This document shows positions 11,835-23,799 of a stretch of 64,000 nt of DNA, one piece after another. The position numbers and the translations under genes are program-made. The stretch spans positions 96,437,705 through 96,501,704 of the forward strand of contig NC_071398.1 of assembly GCF_022682495.2 (NCBI RefSeq), in the 5' to 3' direction. A model generated the notes under the pieces. That model saw only the letters and a list, made by a program, of their open reading frames with translations. It was not told the origin of the DNA and did no database searches. Each line of letters begins with the position of its first letter. The stretch's first letter is position 1. This DNA is from Desmodus rotundus (taxonomy: Eukaryota > Chordata > Mammalia > Chiroptera > Phyllostomidae).

Positions 11835-12239
11835 TTACCTTGCTTACCAAATCACTGCCTGGGCCCACTGGGCCATTTTCCTCAGGTCTCTTCTGCCCTT
11901 CAATTCTGCAGGCCCGTGTTAGACCTTTATAACCCTTATATCCAGGCTGCTTTGCTATAGGAAAGAAAAAAGTATCCCACAGGCCTTATTTTCATTTACT
12001 AGTCCTTGATTTTCATCTCTAGAGTTCAAAACATGGTCATTGTAATATATCAGTGACATCCACAAAGGTGGCTTTTATGGTCTTAGAGTTTGGAAGTTAC
12101 TTCCATTCCTTTAAGCCTTTGTTTACATATTAACTAAGTAATCCAATAAGCCTGTCACAAGGGACAGAAAAGTGATTAAGATATAGTTCCTGTTCTGGTT
12201 GAATTCAAAGTTGAATTGGGAAACAGACATATTAATAGT

Positions 12240-12509
12240 TATCACTTCACCCATGAAAACTTTTCTAACTTCCTCCTTTTGCACCCAGATGCCCTCACTG
12301 CCTTCTTCCATGTTCCCACAGCATCCAACACACATGTTCAGCCCCGTGTTGACCTCGTGGCACTGGGATCATGCACTACTTGTCACTTTTCTCCACTGTA
12401 CTGAGAGTTCCTTGAGTTTTTTGAGATATTTCTCATCTCAGTGTCTCAGACACCTAGTATTGATCTCTGAAACATAGCAGGTGTCCCATAAATGTCTGAT
12501 ACATGAAGC
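12240..12509 (+). mobile_element. L2 LINE 3' end, sense
   Basis: The block order matches the sense L2 tail: a proline/leucine-coding pyrimidine-rich part, then 'gagagttccttgag', 'tctcagtgtctcagacacctag', and 'aaacatagcaggtgtcccataaatgtctga'. No tetramer tail remains. Confidence 0.6.
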
Positions 12510-13090
12510 AAGAGGTATGTGTTCAGTGTTATTAGGGAGAGGCATGTTAACTGTGACTACAGAGATACGAGCAAGGCAGTATTAGAGATGTTGAGAAGGC
12601 GGTTTTGAATTGGAGCTCTAAAAGACGAACAGTGGACACAGGGGGAGGCTGTCACAAGGAGCACAGACAGCACATCAGGAGGCCTACAGTTTCCAAAGAG
12701 GAAAGTGACATTCCAAAGGACAAAATATACGGGACAGGTCAGCATGGGGAGAAAGGTCGAAAGGTGAGTTGGGATTAGACTCTGAAGAGTCTTGACTGCC
12801 AAGCTCCAACTGTTTGGATTCCACCCCATAGGCACCACGAGGAAAACAGCAGCTTTTTATGATAAGGAATAACACGATCACTCTTCTTTTTCAGCATAAT
12901 CATGCTGGCATAGGACTGAAATGGAAGGAACTGGGGTCGAGGAGGAGAAACAAGGAAGAAAAAAGAACAGAGAGAGATAGTGTGATTTGTCCAACATCAC
13001 TGTGCTGGCGACTCATCACACCATTGCTACCAACCTGGAGCAGGGCAAGCAAGTTAGTCCAAGGGTCCAGGACGTGGGTGTAAGTGCTGT
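12510..13090 (-). mobile_element. L2 LINE fragment, antisense
   Basis: The plus strand carries reversed L2 phrases: 'gaagagtcttgactgccaag', 'tttggattccaccccatagg', and 'aataacacgatcactct'. It lies tail-to-tail with the sense L2 on its left. It is strongly diverged and non-coding. Confidence 0.5.
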
Positions 13091-14074
13091 GCAGAGGAAG
13101 GTGAGGTAAGAGGAACCAGTCACCCAGAATAAACCGTGGATCAGGGAGGAATTAAGCTGGGTCATAAAGAGATCCCGGGATTGTTAGAAAGACTGTCAGG
13201 AAAAGACGGCATTCTCAGGAGAGGTGAAAACGACGACAGGTGCAGGCCATTCCTGGTAGCGACCTAGAGCCTAGGAGGACATCGGGCTGCAGAGACAATC
13301 AGGGGCCAGTGCACGTACAGCTCCTGACAACGTTCAAAAACCACATGGAGCTTTGAACTGTCATCCTCTACAGCTCTCTCCTGGCTCTCACAAGTGGCTC
13401 ATTGATTAGTCATTTAACTAATGAAGGGCAGTCAGTTAGTTGGTCACTTTAGAGCTGTGTATCTTATAAAGGACTGTTTCCTGGCTCTGGGTTTTCCACT
13501 GGTCAGTGTTGGGTAGGCCCTAACTTCTGGAAACAGCTAGACCAAACTATCCTAGGCTTTCTCATCAATACTCATCACAAAGGCAAATACAGCTGAAACC
13601 ACTGATAGGCTGACAGAGTCCAGGAATGCAGCGTGCTAAGACAGGCCTCTGAGAATCCGAGCACGTCCCACAGAGGTGCCCACACACCTCTGCCCTCAGG
13701 CTTGCTTCCCACAGATTCTCACACACGTCCCTGGGTACTGGCAGCAAGCAGGAGTTGGCCACAGTCCTTTCGCATCAGCTTGGTCCCAGGACTAGAAAGG
13801 GGAAAGCTGAGACGCAAGGATTCTGCCTGAGGGCCTAACACCAAAGTCAGCTTTCAAATGAGACTAAAAGCATCCCAGAGGAGGTCTCCAACTCCCCTTC
13901 CACTTCTGTTAATTTCAGTCCTGTCCTTTCTCTCTCTCTGAGCTACTGCGTTGAGAGGGGAGGGACTTGGAATCAATCCTGAGGGGTCCCAGTAATTAAA
14001 AAGTGAGGAACCCCATTAAACCACTCTACTTCCCCCTGTTCCATTCAGCCAATGAATCATTCCTTTTGTTATCC
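13091..14074. other. Unassigned non-coding stretch
   Basis: No gene or repeat was identified with confidence. Two 65-codon frames at 13565-13830 lie on opposite strands of the same bases and have no domain. Confidence 0.4.
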
Positions 14075-14335
14075 CTTTGTTTGTTCAACAAATATTTAGA
14101 GAGCCCTTACAATGTGCTGGACACTGTTCTAGGCTTTAGAGATACATCGATGAACAAAACAGATACACTTCCCTGCCTTGTGTAACTTCACATCACACAA
14201 AGACAGCCAGACCTGAAATAATGAACACACGGGTAAGACACGTAGAGGATAGATTAAAAACATGAAGTATTATGGAGAAAAAATACAGCAAGGAATGAGA
14301 GGCTGAGAATGCAGGAAGTGATAGGAAGAGGGGGC
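14075..14335 (-). mobile_element. L2 LINE 3' end, antisense
   Basis: A clear reversed L2 tail: 'tgttcaacaaatatttagag', 'acaatgtgctggacactgtt', 'ctttagagatacatcgatga', and 'tatggagaaaaaatacagcaagg'. Ancient, with no target duplication. Confidence 0.75.
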
Positions 14336-14719
14336 AGGAACAGTGGACTCACACCCAACGGGGTCGGGGTGGGACCTTGAAGGAGGCCCCTTCCTCCTCA
14401 TAGCAAAGTGCCGCTTCCTCTAGCCCAGAAGTTTTGCCACCGGGGCTGTCCCCACCTTTCCCAGACCGCCGGAGAATGCTCTTTGCCCTGGAAATCTCCT
14501 TCATCAGGAAGACCAACAGCTGGTCTAAACCAAGCCCTTCGCTTCCACCCAAAGGTCTCGGTGCCCCTGTACCTCCTGCTACGAAAAGCATCTACAAGGG
14601 AATCCTGAGAATGTGTCAGGGGAACTCTGGATTTCCTAGAAAACTGAGGAAAGGAAAACTGTATGAAGCTGACTGTTTTTGAGCATGTTCTCTGCTCGGG
14701 TGCCATTCTTCACGCTCAT
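14336..14719. other. Unassigned GC-richer stretch
   Basis: Frames of 66-102 codons overlap on both strands at 14349-14706. None shows a domain and they shadow one another, so I do not call a gene. Confidence 0.4.
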
Positions 14720-14895
14720 GTGCAGTGAGACTCCCGAGAACCTTAGGAGGCAAGTCCTGGCATTCTTCGGTTTCACGGATATGGAAACTCGGGCTTGAAG
14801 AAGTTAAGTAACTTGTCTGCGGCCACGGTGCTAGTATAGTTAGAGCCAGGATCTAGATCTGAACCCAGTGGCTTCCTCTGGAGCCCACACAATGC
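14720..14895 (-). mobile_element. MIR SINE, antisense
   Basis: The reversed MIR core is readable: 'gatatggaaactcgggcttg', 'gaagttaagtaacttg', and 'gagccaggatctagatctg'. MIR is a tRNA-derived SINE shared by all mammals and was mobilised by L2. This copy is inactive. Confidence 0.75.
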
Positions 14896-15639
14896 CCAGG
14901 GGTCCCTTCATCGCTCACATCTGGTCACCGCTACGCCATCGTCAAACTTTATCCCTCTGCAACATATTACATGCCTGACTCAACCTATCTTAAATCATGC
15001 CTTCCTATAATACGATACAATAGTTGATATTACAATACTTTCACACCCAGCCCCGATTTCCCCCCCAAAGAATACAAATTTAGCAATAAACAAAAACCTA
15101 AGACTCAAACAGGCTCAGAGCATGGTTTCTGTAACTAAGCCCACTTTGAAGACAAATAGAGCAGCAAGGAACACAATAGTTTCCTGGCTTGTAGGGATAA
15201 TCCCACAAACCGTCACCACCAAGACGTTACATAGCTTTGTTCCACTGATGTCTTCTCCAGTTTACTCAAACTGTTTCTGATGAGCTTTCCCTAAGAGCCA
15301 GTCACTGAGTTATGGGCACTGACATGACCCACATTGCTCCACGTCAATAGGGACAATGCTATTCATAGGAATAACCCAGAATGCACTGGGTTTTGCTGCT
15401 CTGTACCCGCAGAGGTCTCCCATCCTGATGAGTGAAGGACCTGATTAAAAACCATTTTTTAAAAAATCAGCAAACCGTGTTGCTTTTTCAATTTTCTTCA
15501 ACAACGTATCATTTTCCAAAGCAAAGTTTTGAGAAGAAAAACCTTTACAGAGCAAAGGAAAGCCACAGATGGCATTTATTCTGGTGAAATGAAGGGCAAT
15601 GTCCTTCCAGGAGCAAATGGCCATAACCTTCCAGAGGCT
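14896..15639. other. Unassigned non-coding stretch
   Basis: No feature was recognised. AT-rich around 14940-15120. Confidence 0.4.
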
Positions 15640-15745
15640 CATGCGTTTGATGCGTACTGGTCACGCCCTCGCTGATCGGGCGATCGGCGCACCTTCACAA
15701 TCATTTCTACGAGTCCACAGCCGGCGTGACGTCAATGCTCGGAGG
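15640..15745. promoter_or_regulatory. Isolated CpG cluster with CRE palindrome
   Basis: About 14 CpG dinucleotides fall within roughly 95 bases, while the surrounding DNA is strongly CpG-poor. The cluster contains the perfect palindrome TGACGTCA at 15727-15734, the consensus binding site for CREB/ATF factors. It also has a GATCGGGCGATCGG repeat-like block near 15675. A regulatory element protected from methylation is plausible. A CpG-rich fragment of a young transposon is the main alternative. Confidence 0.3.
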
Positions 15746-15782
15746 AATTTCCTTTGAAGGGAGTAGGTTTTTCTGTCTTCAT

Positions 15783-16017
15783 GCCTTTTTTATTTTTTTT
15801 ATTTTAAATATTTTATTTTAAAATTATAGTTAACATACGAATATGATATTAGTTTCAGGTGCACGACCCAGTGATTAGACATCATATAACTTACTGAGTT
15901 TTCACCCCAATATATCTAGTACCCACCTGACACCATACATACTTATCACAATATTATCGCCTGCACCTCCTATGCTGTACCTTACACTCCCATGACTATT
16001 CTGTAACAACCAATTGC
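15783..16017 (-). mobile_element. L1/HAL1-type 3' UTR, antisense
   Basis: A T-rich run (the reversed poly(A) tail) at 15785-15825 is followed by reversed L1 3' UTR phrases: 'gttaacatacgaatatgata', 'gtttcaggtgcacgaccc', and 'agtacccacctgacaccat'. It abuts a piece of HAL1 ORF1 in the opposite orientation at 16018. Confidence 0.7.
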
Positions 16018-16087
16018 CCAGACCAGGAAAAGCTAAATGAGTTCAGCATGACCAAATCAGTAATACCAGAAAGGTTAAAGGGTCTCT
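16018..16087 (+). mobile_element. HAL1 ORF1 end fragment, inverted relative to its 3' UTR
   Basis: These 70 bases match the end of the HAL1 ORF1 relic seen at about 10620-10695: 'ccagaccaggaaaagctaaa', 'gagttcagcatgacca', and 'gaaaggttaaaggg'. The fragment runs in the plus direction while the neighbouring 3' UTR runs in the minus direction. This is the geometry of a 5'-inverted insertion. Confidence 0.55.
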
Positions 16088-17112
16088 CCTACTGCCTTAG
16101 GTGAGTCAGGCCCCTGTTTATCCAAGAGGGAAGGACGGTAGTTTCTTGCTGTCTTCATTCTGGGGCCTGCTTCACGGCATACACATCTGGAGGGATGTTA
16201 CACATTTCTCTTCGGCTTGTTTTCACCCTAACAATTTCTCCAATCTTTCCCGAGGAAGCTATAAGCCAAAAGTCAGCGGTCGGCTGTGCTGACACCCACA
16301 GGCTCTCTGGGGACTTGGCAGGGGAGACTGGCCTTGGCTGCTGCAATCAGGGAAGTCAGAGAAATGTAAATCGTCAACTTTGAAGAAAGAAGAAAAACTC
16401 CATGGAATTTATCGGGGTTGAGAAGAACCAGATTTTCTAAGGTATGGTTTAATTTATGCATATTTGAATTGATAAAAGAAAAACCTAGTGGATATTTCTA
16501 CAAAGAAGCATTTGCTTAAGGCAGTCCCTTGGCAAGGTCATGTTCCAGAGAGGCCAAGAGAATGGACCCAAGAGAAATGGTCTGAATGTCTGCTGTGGAC
16601 GGGAAAGCTAGAGAAGAGGGTGAGAGAGCCCTGGCTGTGAAAATGAATTTAGGAGGAGTGGAGTGCACAATGAGGTGCGAGGACAAGATGCTGCTTGGAG
16701 GCCACTAAGGGTCAGGGCAGACTGCCCTAAGGGTTCAGACCAGCTGTGTTCAGAGCAGCCGATCGGCCAGCTTGTATCCCAGGAGAAGAGACAGCATCCC
16801 ACCTGGAAGCCAGCGGGACACGGACTCCTAACCCAATGCCCCGAAGCCTCCTATGGCTTTTAGCAGTTTCCACGTCACCTAGGGAAGCCTGACCCAATTG
16901 CAATTCCAATGAAACCAGTTTTCCCTAACCTGATGCTCAGGCACGTACCCTTTTAGCCCTCTACACCTTAAAGTATTTGAACAATTTTTTTCTCTGCCAG
17001 AGCCAAAGCAACTACCCTACTTTCCTGCGTGAGCTCCATAACATTCTTCACATTCCATTCTTCGGAGATTCCTTGTCAGAGGGGTGTGCTCCACCGGAAG
17101 TCTGCGTTAGCG
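16088..17112. other. Unassigned non-coding stretch
   Basis: No gene or repeat family was recognised. Short overlapping frames of about 60 codons lie on both strands at 16101-16460 and 16608-16909. Confidence 0.4.
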
Positions 17113-17195
17113 TCCGGATGATCGGATGATCGGATGATCGAATGATCGGGTGGTTGGGTAGTAGGATGGTTGGATGGTCAAATGATCAGGGCGCT
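17113..17195. repeat. Octamer tandem repeat GGATGATC
   Basis: About four good copies of GGATGATC (17115-17147) decay into GGTTGGGT/GGATGGTT/GGATGGTC variants. Three of the units carry a CpG at the join (TCGG). It is short and imperfect. Confidence 0.8.
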
Positions 17196-18329
17196 AGGGC
17201 TGTGTGTGTTTCCCCTGGCACGAAGTCCGGGCAGAAGTCTCAGAGCTGGGAAAGACCTCGAATGACATCTGGCTCCTGGTTCAGCTCTGTTGTCAAGACA
17301 CACTGACACCCAGCTCAGTCCCGGCAGAGGATGGAGATAGATGCCAGTGAGACGGGTGCCCCGAGTAGTAGGTCCAAGTATATACCTGGCATCACTGCCC
17401 TTGGCCTGCTACTTCTTCTGGTACCTATCAGAAAGTCAAGGTCCTATTCCCTCCAGATCAGAAACAGGGAAACCCTCATTCTCCCTCCTGTTCTCGGAGC
17501 CTCACTGGGCTCTGCTTGTGACCTGACCCTTCTTACAAATGTTCTAATCCCCGTGAAGGGCAAGGGTCAAAGATCAAGTACTGCTTTCCCGGGGTTGCCA
17601 ACTCCTCTTTCATGAGTTGATCTTTGGCTCACATATGCTGTACATCAAACACAGAGTCCGTGTACAATATTCTATTGTTTTAAATAGCTTGATGAAACTC
17701 AGAGAGGAAGAAGCGTGTTTAAAGTGAAAACCCAACCTTTCAGATCCTTTCCTTTGTTGGCGTTCAGCACTTTTCCCTGCTCTGTTTTGTTTTCATATGG
17801 AAATGTGGGAGGCAGATGCCCTTGCATGTCTGGCCTGTGACGCCACGAACGCAAAGGCACAGACAGGCAGCTCCTTGTCCTGGTGAAAGGCACCGGTTCA
17901 CTTTTGATTGACATATTGAAGCTACCGAGCTTCATGGGGTGCAGAGCTCTGGGGGGAAGACCAGGCAACTTGCCTAAAGATCCCTGAGGTTTCTTCTATG
18001 TGGAAAAGGGTGCACGACTGCAAGCCCTGCTCCCGAGATCCTGAGTTAGGAAAGGCTACGGGGTAAACCAGAATGGGCCCCACAATACCCCCGAAGAGCA
18101 ACCATGGACACGAAGACAGAAGATGCAGTGGGCTAGCCCTGGTGCCACCTCAGCCCTGGTGCTTCTGTCCCTGAAGTGGCCAGCATGGGAGCCCCGAGAC
18201 TGTGCCCCAAACCATTCTCATTTTCTGCCAGAACTGTTGTACCCTGTTACACATCAAGTCTTCCCGATTCCAATGCCTGAATATCTCCTGTGTCTTTCCC
18301 CGCTTTCGAGGTCCTTGCCATTGGTTTGA
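17196..18329. other. Unassigned non-coding stretch
   Basis: No gene is visible. Bases 17230-17330 faintly resemble an old mammalian repeat, with phrases about an 'agagctgggaaagacctc' block. The 94-codon and 89-codon frames at 17331-17615 and 17699-17968 lack domains. Confidence 0.35.
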
Positions 18330-18790
18330 GTCAGTCCCTCATCATCTCTAACCTGGACAATCACAAGAGTCTCTTTCCTGGGTTTCTACCCCAAAGTCTT
18401 GCCCATCGATCAAAGCCACCTGCCTGAAAATGCAAATGTGATCCTGTCACTCCTCTGCTTAACACCATTTAATGGGCTCCCGCTCTCCAGGCCTCACCAC
18501 AGCCCAATGGGCTCCGTCTGCTGAACCCCACCTGTCTGTTCAGCCTTATTTTCTTTTTACTTCCCACCTTGTACTTTACGCCGCAGGAAAACCTAATTGT
18601 GGTCATCCCTAATCTCACACTGCTTCTTGCTTTCCATCTCTTCGTTCAGCATGCTCACCAAGTCTGGGAGGCTCCGCACCTTTTCCCTGGCTCCCACTTG
18701 TCTCCCAGGACTCAGCTTGGGGATCCTCACTTCCCCCGCCTTCCTGACCCACTTTCTGTGTAGCTCCTGTGTTTATCTTCGTAGGGACTG
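18330..18790 (+). mobile_element. L2 LINE fragment, sense
   Basis: Phrases such as 'aatgtgatcctgtcactcct', 'ctgcttaacaccatttaatg', and 'gcatgctcaccaagtctggg' follow the L2 ORF2-end and 3' UTR order. It is diverged and has no tail. Confidence 0.55.
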
Positions 18791-19254
18791 GTGCCACCTT
18801 CTCGTTCCCAAACAGACCCTTTCTCAGGGCTTTTCAGGGATTCTCAATGTCAGAGCTTGGAAGCCCCATCCCGGCAGTTGTCACGGGTGGTTGGGGCAAA
18901 ACAAGTGGTAACACATTTTGGGGAAGACTGAGACTCAAGTCACCAAACTTCCTTTGGACCCCGAGGAGGTGAAACGGGCCTCGGCATTATTTTCCCCCGA
19001 TTTTAACCACTTCTCTTTGATTTACCTCGCCCTGACAAGAGTTTCTGATCATAACGTTTTTCCTACAGAGTCTCCACATGATATTAAGTGGAATATGCCT
19101 ACCTATGTGCTTGTGAGGTATTTTCCTCTGTTCATGCTTTTTGTCATCTTTATTTCTCAAAGTCACTAGGAAAAGCATCACAGGCTGAGTAGGTCCAGAC
19201 AGTGTGTACGTCACGAAGACCCCAGGTGTCAGAAGTGGACTAACAGACTCAACG
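18791..19254. other. Unassigned non-coding stretch
   Basis: Nothing recognised. Short frames only. Confidence 0.4.
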
Positions 19255-19420
19255 GCAGACACTTATGCTGCTGCTTACTATGGAACTTTGGAACTTCCCT
19301 TAATCTAAGGCTCACTTTCCACCTCTGAATGGAAGTCAGAACACTACCACGTAGGTTATTGTGAGGACGAAGTGAGCCCCCACACAGAAGGCACACATGT
19401 CGGTGCTTCATAAGGGCCAC
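19255..19420 (+). mobile_element. MIR SINE, sense
   Basis: Readable MIR core in the sense direction: 'tggaacttcccttaatctaagg', diverged, then 'gcctc'-like text, 'cacctctgaatgg', and 'gtaggttattgtgaggacga'. Ancient and inactive. Confidence 0.65.
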
Positions 19421-19649
19421 CTCTCCAGCACTCTTTAGAGGATGAAGAGGGCGGAGACAGGTACAGGGAACCGCAGGTGAGGGGAAACCAATCCTGGGGC
19501 CAGAGAGGATGCTTTGGCTCATGGTCATGACTTGTGAAATTCCTCGCATTCTTAAACTCTTCTCTGAATACTCCTTTCATCTCCTTGTTCTAAGAGGGCC
19601 CTGCCTCACCCAGAGGACACTGCACTCGGGTCTTGTAGTGTGCACACCA

Positions 19650-20210
19650 CTGGGGTGGGGGTGGGGTATGTCTCCGCATTGTTGCTTCCAGATCTTATTA
19701 TCCCTCCCCTAACGCCCCCCTCCACCAACTCTATCTCGTGGTGTGGCAGTTGTAAAGCAGAGTCCCAAATTTCTTTCACATGCCTTCCATTGAGAATCTG
19801 GTTTCTAAGGCTGCTTGACCAATAGAATTTAGTGGGAGGGGCACTGTGCCTATTTCCAGAGCCTGGCCGAAGAAACTGGCAGTTTCTGCATCTTACACCT
19901 TGAGATTCTGACTTGTGGAAACCAGCCACTCTGCAGCCCATGCAGTGGCCCAGAGAGAGAGAAACAGAGCTCCCCAGCCTTCAGCCCCCACTGGGCTCGC
20001 AGCCCACAGCCAGCACCAACTTGCCAGTCATGTGCATGAGTCATCCTGGAAGTGATCCTCCAGCCCCAGGGAGCAACCACAGCCGCTGCCACACGGAGCA
20101 GAGACGAGCCATCCCCGTCCAGGCCTGTCCAAGTCACAGGCCCACCAGTTAATAAATGATTGTTCATTTCAGCCACTGGGTTTCACATAGTTTGTTACAC
20201 ATCTAAGTTT
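19650..20210 (+). mobile_element. Solitary MLT1 LTR (ERVL-MaLR), sense
   Basis: The second half is well conserved: 'agccagcaccaacttgccag', 'atcctggaagtgatcctcca', 'acggagcagagacgagccat', and the LTR poly(A) signal AATAAA at 20151-20156. 'cagccactgggtttcacata' and 'tttgttacac' follow at the end. MLT1 is an old non-autonomous endogenous retrovirus-like family. No internal gag or pol sequence flanks it, so it is a lone LTR. The left edge is approximate. Confidence 0.8.
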
Positions 20211-23200
20211 CCTTTCCCTCTAAAATTCTTCTGAGGCCGTACGTTTTATTTAAATGGCTAATTTCCTGGTTTCGAGATGAGAGCCAATCCTTGTTAGCTG
20301 TTTCCACATCAAGGCCTGACTTCTCCCACAGACCCCTCGTTGTAATGGAGCCTTCTGGTAGAGCTTCCGGGATTAGCCAAGTAGCTCCGCACAGAGTAAG
20401 GCAGCACTTCCTTCCTTTCAAGTTAGATCCAGTGTGTGGCAGCTATATGCATTCCTTGGAAATAGCTGAATGAACACAACAGTATCTTGGCTTCTTCATG
20501 TTCTCGTGAACTAAATTGACTCATCTCGGAACTAAGTACCACTTATACTTTGCACTTTGTCTAATGCTTAGAAACCTCCAAACGAAATTCTTTCCCAGCA
20601 GGTCTCTAGGACATAGAGGGAACACTAACTAACATTCACATCCACCAGAGAACACAGGCCTGGAGTGCAGGGCAGTGGGCATGTTTGAAAGAGAAGAATG
20701 GTTCTTCTTCTCTCCCTCTCCCTAACCTCTTTTCCAGAAACCCCTTCCTTTTACCCCATCTCTGGACAAGAAGAGGAGGAGGAAAAAGAACTAAAAGGTG
20801 AGAGGAGAGGGGCAGGATCGGAAGGCTTCCCCAGGTACATGTTTACGTTTTTACTGCCCTGTAACTTTTTAAAAAGTGGACTTCTGGTGAAGTTGATAAC
20901 AGAATCCCCCCTTGGCGGACATCAGAATTAGTGATTTCTAGGACCTCACATACTTTGTGGCAGCAAAGAGCCTGGAATCGGAGTAAGCCCAGGGATTACC
21001 TCATTAATTTTAATATCACACCCTGGCAGCTGGGGAGCCTGACTAAGGTCAGCCACTACCAGGGCCCCAGGAAGGTGTCCAGGAATGCAGAGGCTGATCC
21101 TCCAAAGTCAATACCCACGCCTGCCCTCTGGCAAGCGCTCCGTCTCCCACAGCACAGCATCCTCGTCCTTCTTCTCTCTGAACCATACTTCAGCCTCCTG
21201 CCTGGAGCCTTCCAGGGTTTAGGAATGGGGTTCAAAGGGTGCTCCCAGACCCTCTTGGCTTTTTCATAGAGGTGAGGATAGGGGAGGAGGGACTGGTGCC
21301 TTATCAGGCAGTATATTGTTATCTTCTTTTATGTCCATTTGCTTTGCTGCTTAATGGAATAGTGCAAATGCGATCATTTTGTGGTATGCCCCCCTTGGCC
21401 TCTGGTCTGCTCTCTACCCTCATGAAGCCAGAAGAACGAAGTGATGCTACTCACCCTGTGACCAGGTACCACTTTCTTTTCTTTTATGCACATCAGAAAA
21501 GGAGAAGGAAATTATATTTCCTTGTAAGGAGGCAGAAATGGGAACATCTCCTACCTGCCCACCCCCTGCCCCAATGAATGTCAGGGCCAGAAGTCAGCCT
21601 GGGCCGGGGAGGCCAGGGTTTAGGCTCTGCTACCCATGTGTGCCCTTGGGCTCTGTGCAGGGGAAGCTAAACAGACTTCTCCAGCATGGTTTGCTTTGAC
21701 TCTGTTACAGGCCATGGCTTTGGGCAAGATTTTGTTGATAAAAGGTGACTATTTTTAAAAGCATAAAAAGCCACCCATGTACTCTAATTACTTTCTTTTG
21801 CGGGCAGCAAAGCAAAGGTCCAGGAACCCTGGTGCACATTAGAGGCAGAGGCAGTACTTGGCCTTTTCATCTCCTTTTCCGTGGGCTTCCAGTCACCTCC
21901 CTGCCCAGGTCCTGCAAGTAAGTGATTTATTAGCTGACAGGAAGTGGGGATGGGGTATTGGGATCAAGGGAGCCAACTGACCTTAGACTTCTCCCTCCCA
22001 GTGAGTAAGTCTGTCATTGCTTCTGCTTCTTGTCTACTGGAAGCACTTAACTTCCTACTGATGACACTGCAGCCCCACGTGGCCACATGGGGCTGCCCCT
22101 GCCAGCAAGCTGACGCACACACCGGCCTGCAGAAAGCAGACCGTGCTGACTGCCCCTCCTCCAGACCCATCAGTGCCCCCCAACTCCCGGACAACAAACG
22201 TATCCCCTGAGATGTTCATCACTTTGGAAATAGGAATGGGCAGAACTCTCTGCAAGGCAGTGACTGTGCTACCACCCTTCCCCGCCTTCCTGAGCCGAAA
22301 CTGCTCGGATACAACGTAATGCTCTTATCTGTACTTATCACCCTGACACTTTTTATCTATAGGCTCTGGCTTTTGTTTTGTGGTTCTGTCTAGAACCACA
22401 GAATGGGAGTTTCTTAAAAGCTGGGATCAGATTCTGATAACCTTTTCGTCGCAGGCTCGGAGCAGGCCTGGAAATAAGAGGAAGCCCGTAAAGCTTAGAC
22501 AGACTATTCAAAGCAGAGACCACCCTGGAAAATGCAGCATGGGTAGCAACTGGCAAGTCCATGTAGGAGGGTGCTGTGTTCTCCGTAGGTTTCTAAATCC
22601 CCAAGGAAGAAAAAACTTAGGCCCAGGCAGTGGGGGCCCCAGGAACAAAATATAAATGAACCAAAGGCAGAGTATGCTGGCCAAGTACAAGAATGAAAAA
22701 TAAATGAGGAGCTCATTGATGACAGGCAGAATGAAAGATAACCACACGTTTGGAGGTAACGGAACAATGACATCCTTTTCATTGCAATCCAAAAGACAGT
22801 GTTGACATTGTCTGACCGTAAGGAATGGGCACCCCCATTTTCAAACAGCACACAATCTTTCGAGCTAATGGAGCAACACAGTCCCGGGCAGAGTGGAGCC
22901 GGACAAGATGCAGACAGAGCCAGTGTGAACAAGTTGTTTGCGGCCTGTGAAGGGCTTTGCATCGGAACAGAGCTTCCAGATGACCGTGCCAAGTCACTCC
23001 AGAGCCCTGTCAGAGCGCTGGGCGCAGCGAGAACTAGTGGCTGCACTGTGAGGAACGATTTGGAGAAAGGTTTTGTTGTTGGAGGCAAGAAGGGATGAAA
23101 AGAAGTAAGTTTCGACTCGGGTCTGGTGTTAACCAGATGGCCCAAAGTGCTAGGGAGAAATGTGGCTAATGGTTTGCCACTTGGCAGCAGCGGTGAGGCT

Positions 23201-23576
23201 GATCTCAGTCGTCACGGGGGAAGCTGGTTATTCCCCCGGTCCAGCGGGAGGTAAGGAAAGTGGCCAAGGGTCAGGAGGCTCTCATGCATGGTGGAGCAGC
23301 ATGTCTGACAGCATTTTTACCTCTTTTATTTACTTTTTTACCTTTCAAACTAGATCTAGCTAAATGCACAGAGAACTTACAATGAGGCAACTGAGAAGCA
23401 CTAGGGCAGCTACAGTCTATTTTTACTGCTGAAAGTTCAAGAATGCAGAAGGAGGAAGCCTGAACTAGAAAACTGGTGGGGGGAAGAAACCAGTTAATGT
23501 TAAACCCACCTTTTTAGCTCTGTTTTCCTTCTCCTTGAAAATAATGTTTGGTCAAGTGCTAAGTGCTAAGTGAGTG
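20211..23576. other. Unassigned 3.4 kb, no confident gene
   Basis: This holds the longest open frame of the window (minus strand 23145-22504, 213 codons). The frame is rich in Ser, Cys, Phe and Leu, has no recognised domain, and lacks splice or promoter support. A 112-codon frame at 20931-21269 and another at 21239-21577 are likewise anonymous. MIR-like wording at 20990-21070 is too weak to call. Confidence 0.35.
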
Positions 23577-23584
23577 GTATAGAG

Positions 23585-23799
23585 CACAGGTGGCAAACAC
23601 AAGGCCCACGGGCCGAATCCGGCCCTCCACCTTGTTATACCCAGCCCAGCACCTCGTTTCTACCCAGCAGCAGTGCCGAATTCCTTGCCCCTAGTTAAGG
23701 AGTAGTTACATTTATACAGTCCTAAAATTACATCTGGCCCTTTGAAGGCAACTGCAAAGCTGATGTGGCCCCCCGGTGAAAATAAGTTTGACACCCCTG
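23585..23799 (+). mobile_element. Non-autonomous hAT transposon (MITE), 215 bp
   Basis: A short DNA element without coding capacity. The ends are inverted repeats: the left end CACAGGTGGCAAAC pairs with the complement of the right end (CAGGGGTGTCAAAC) at 11 of 14 positions. It is bracketed by an exact 8-bp duplication GTATAGAG (23577-23584 and 23800-23807). An 8-bp duplication with CA-initial termini is the hallmark of hAT transposases, which would have acted in trans. The intact ends argue it is younger than the MER5-like relics elsewhere here. I cannot assign a named family. The strand is arbitrary. Confidence 0.8.

Noticed and set aside
22504..23145. Longest open frame, 213 codons, minus strand
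   Set aside because: No domain, odd Ser/Cys/Phe-rich composition, no promoter or splice context. A frame of this length can arise by chance in a 64-kb window.
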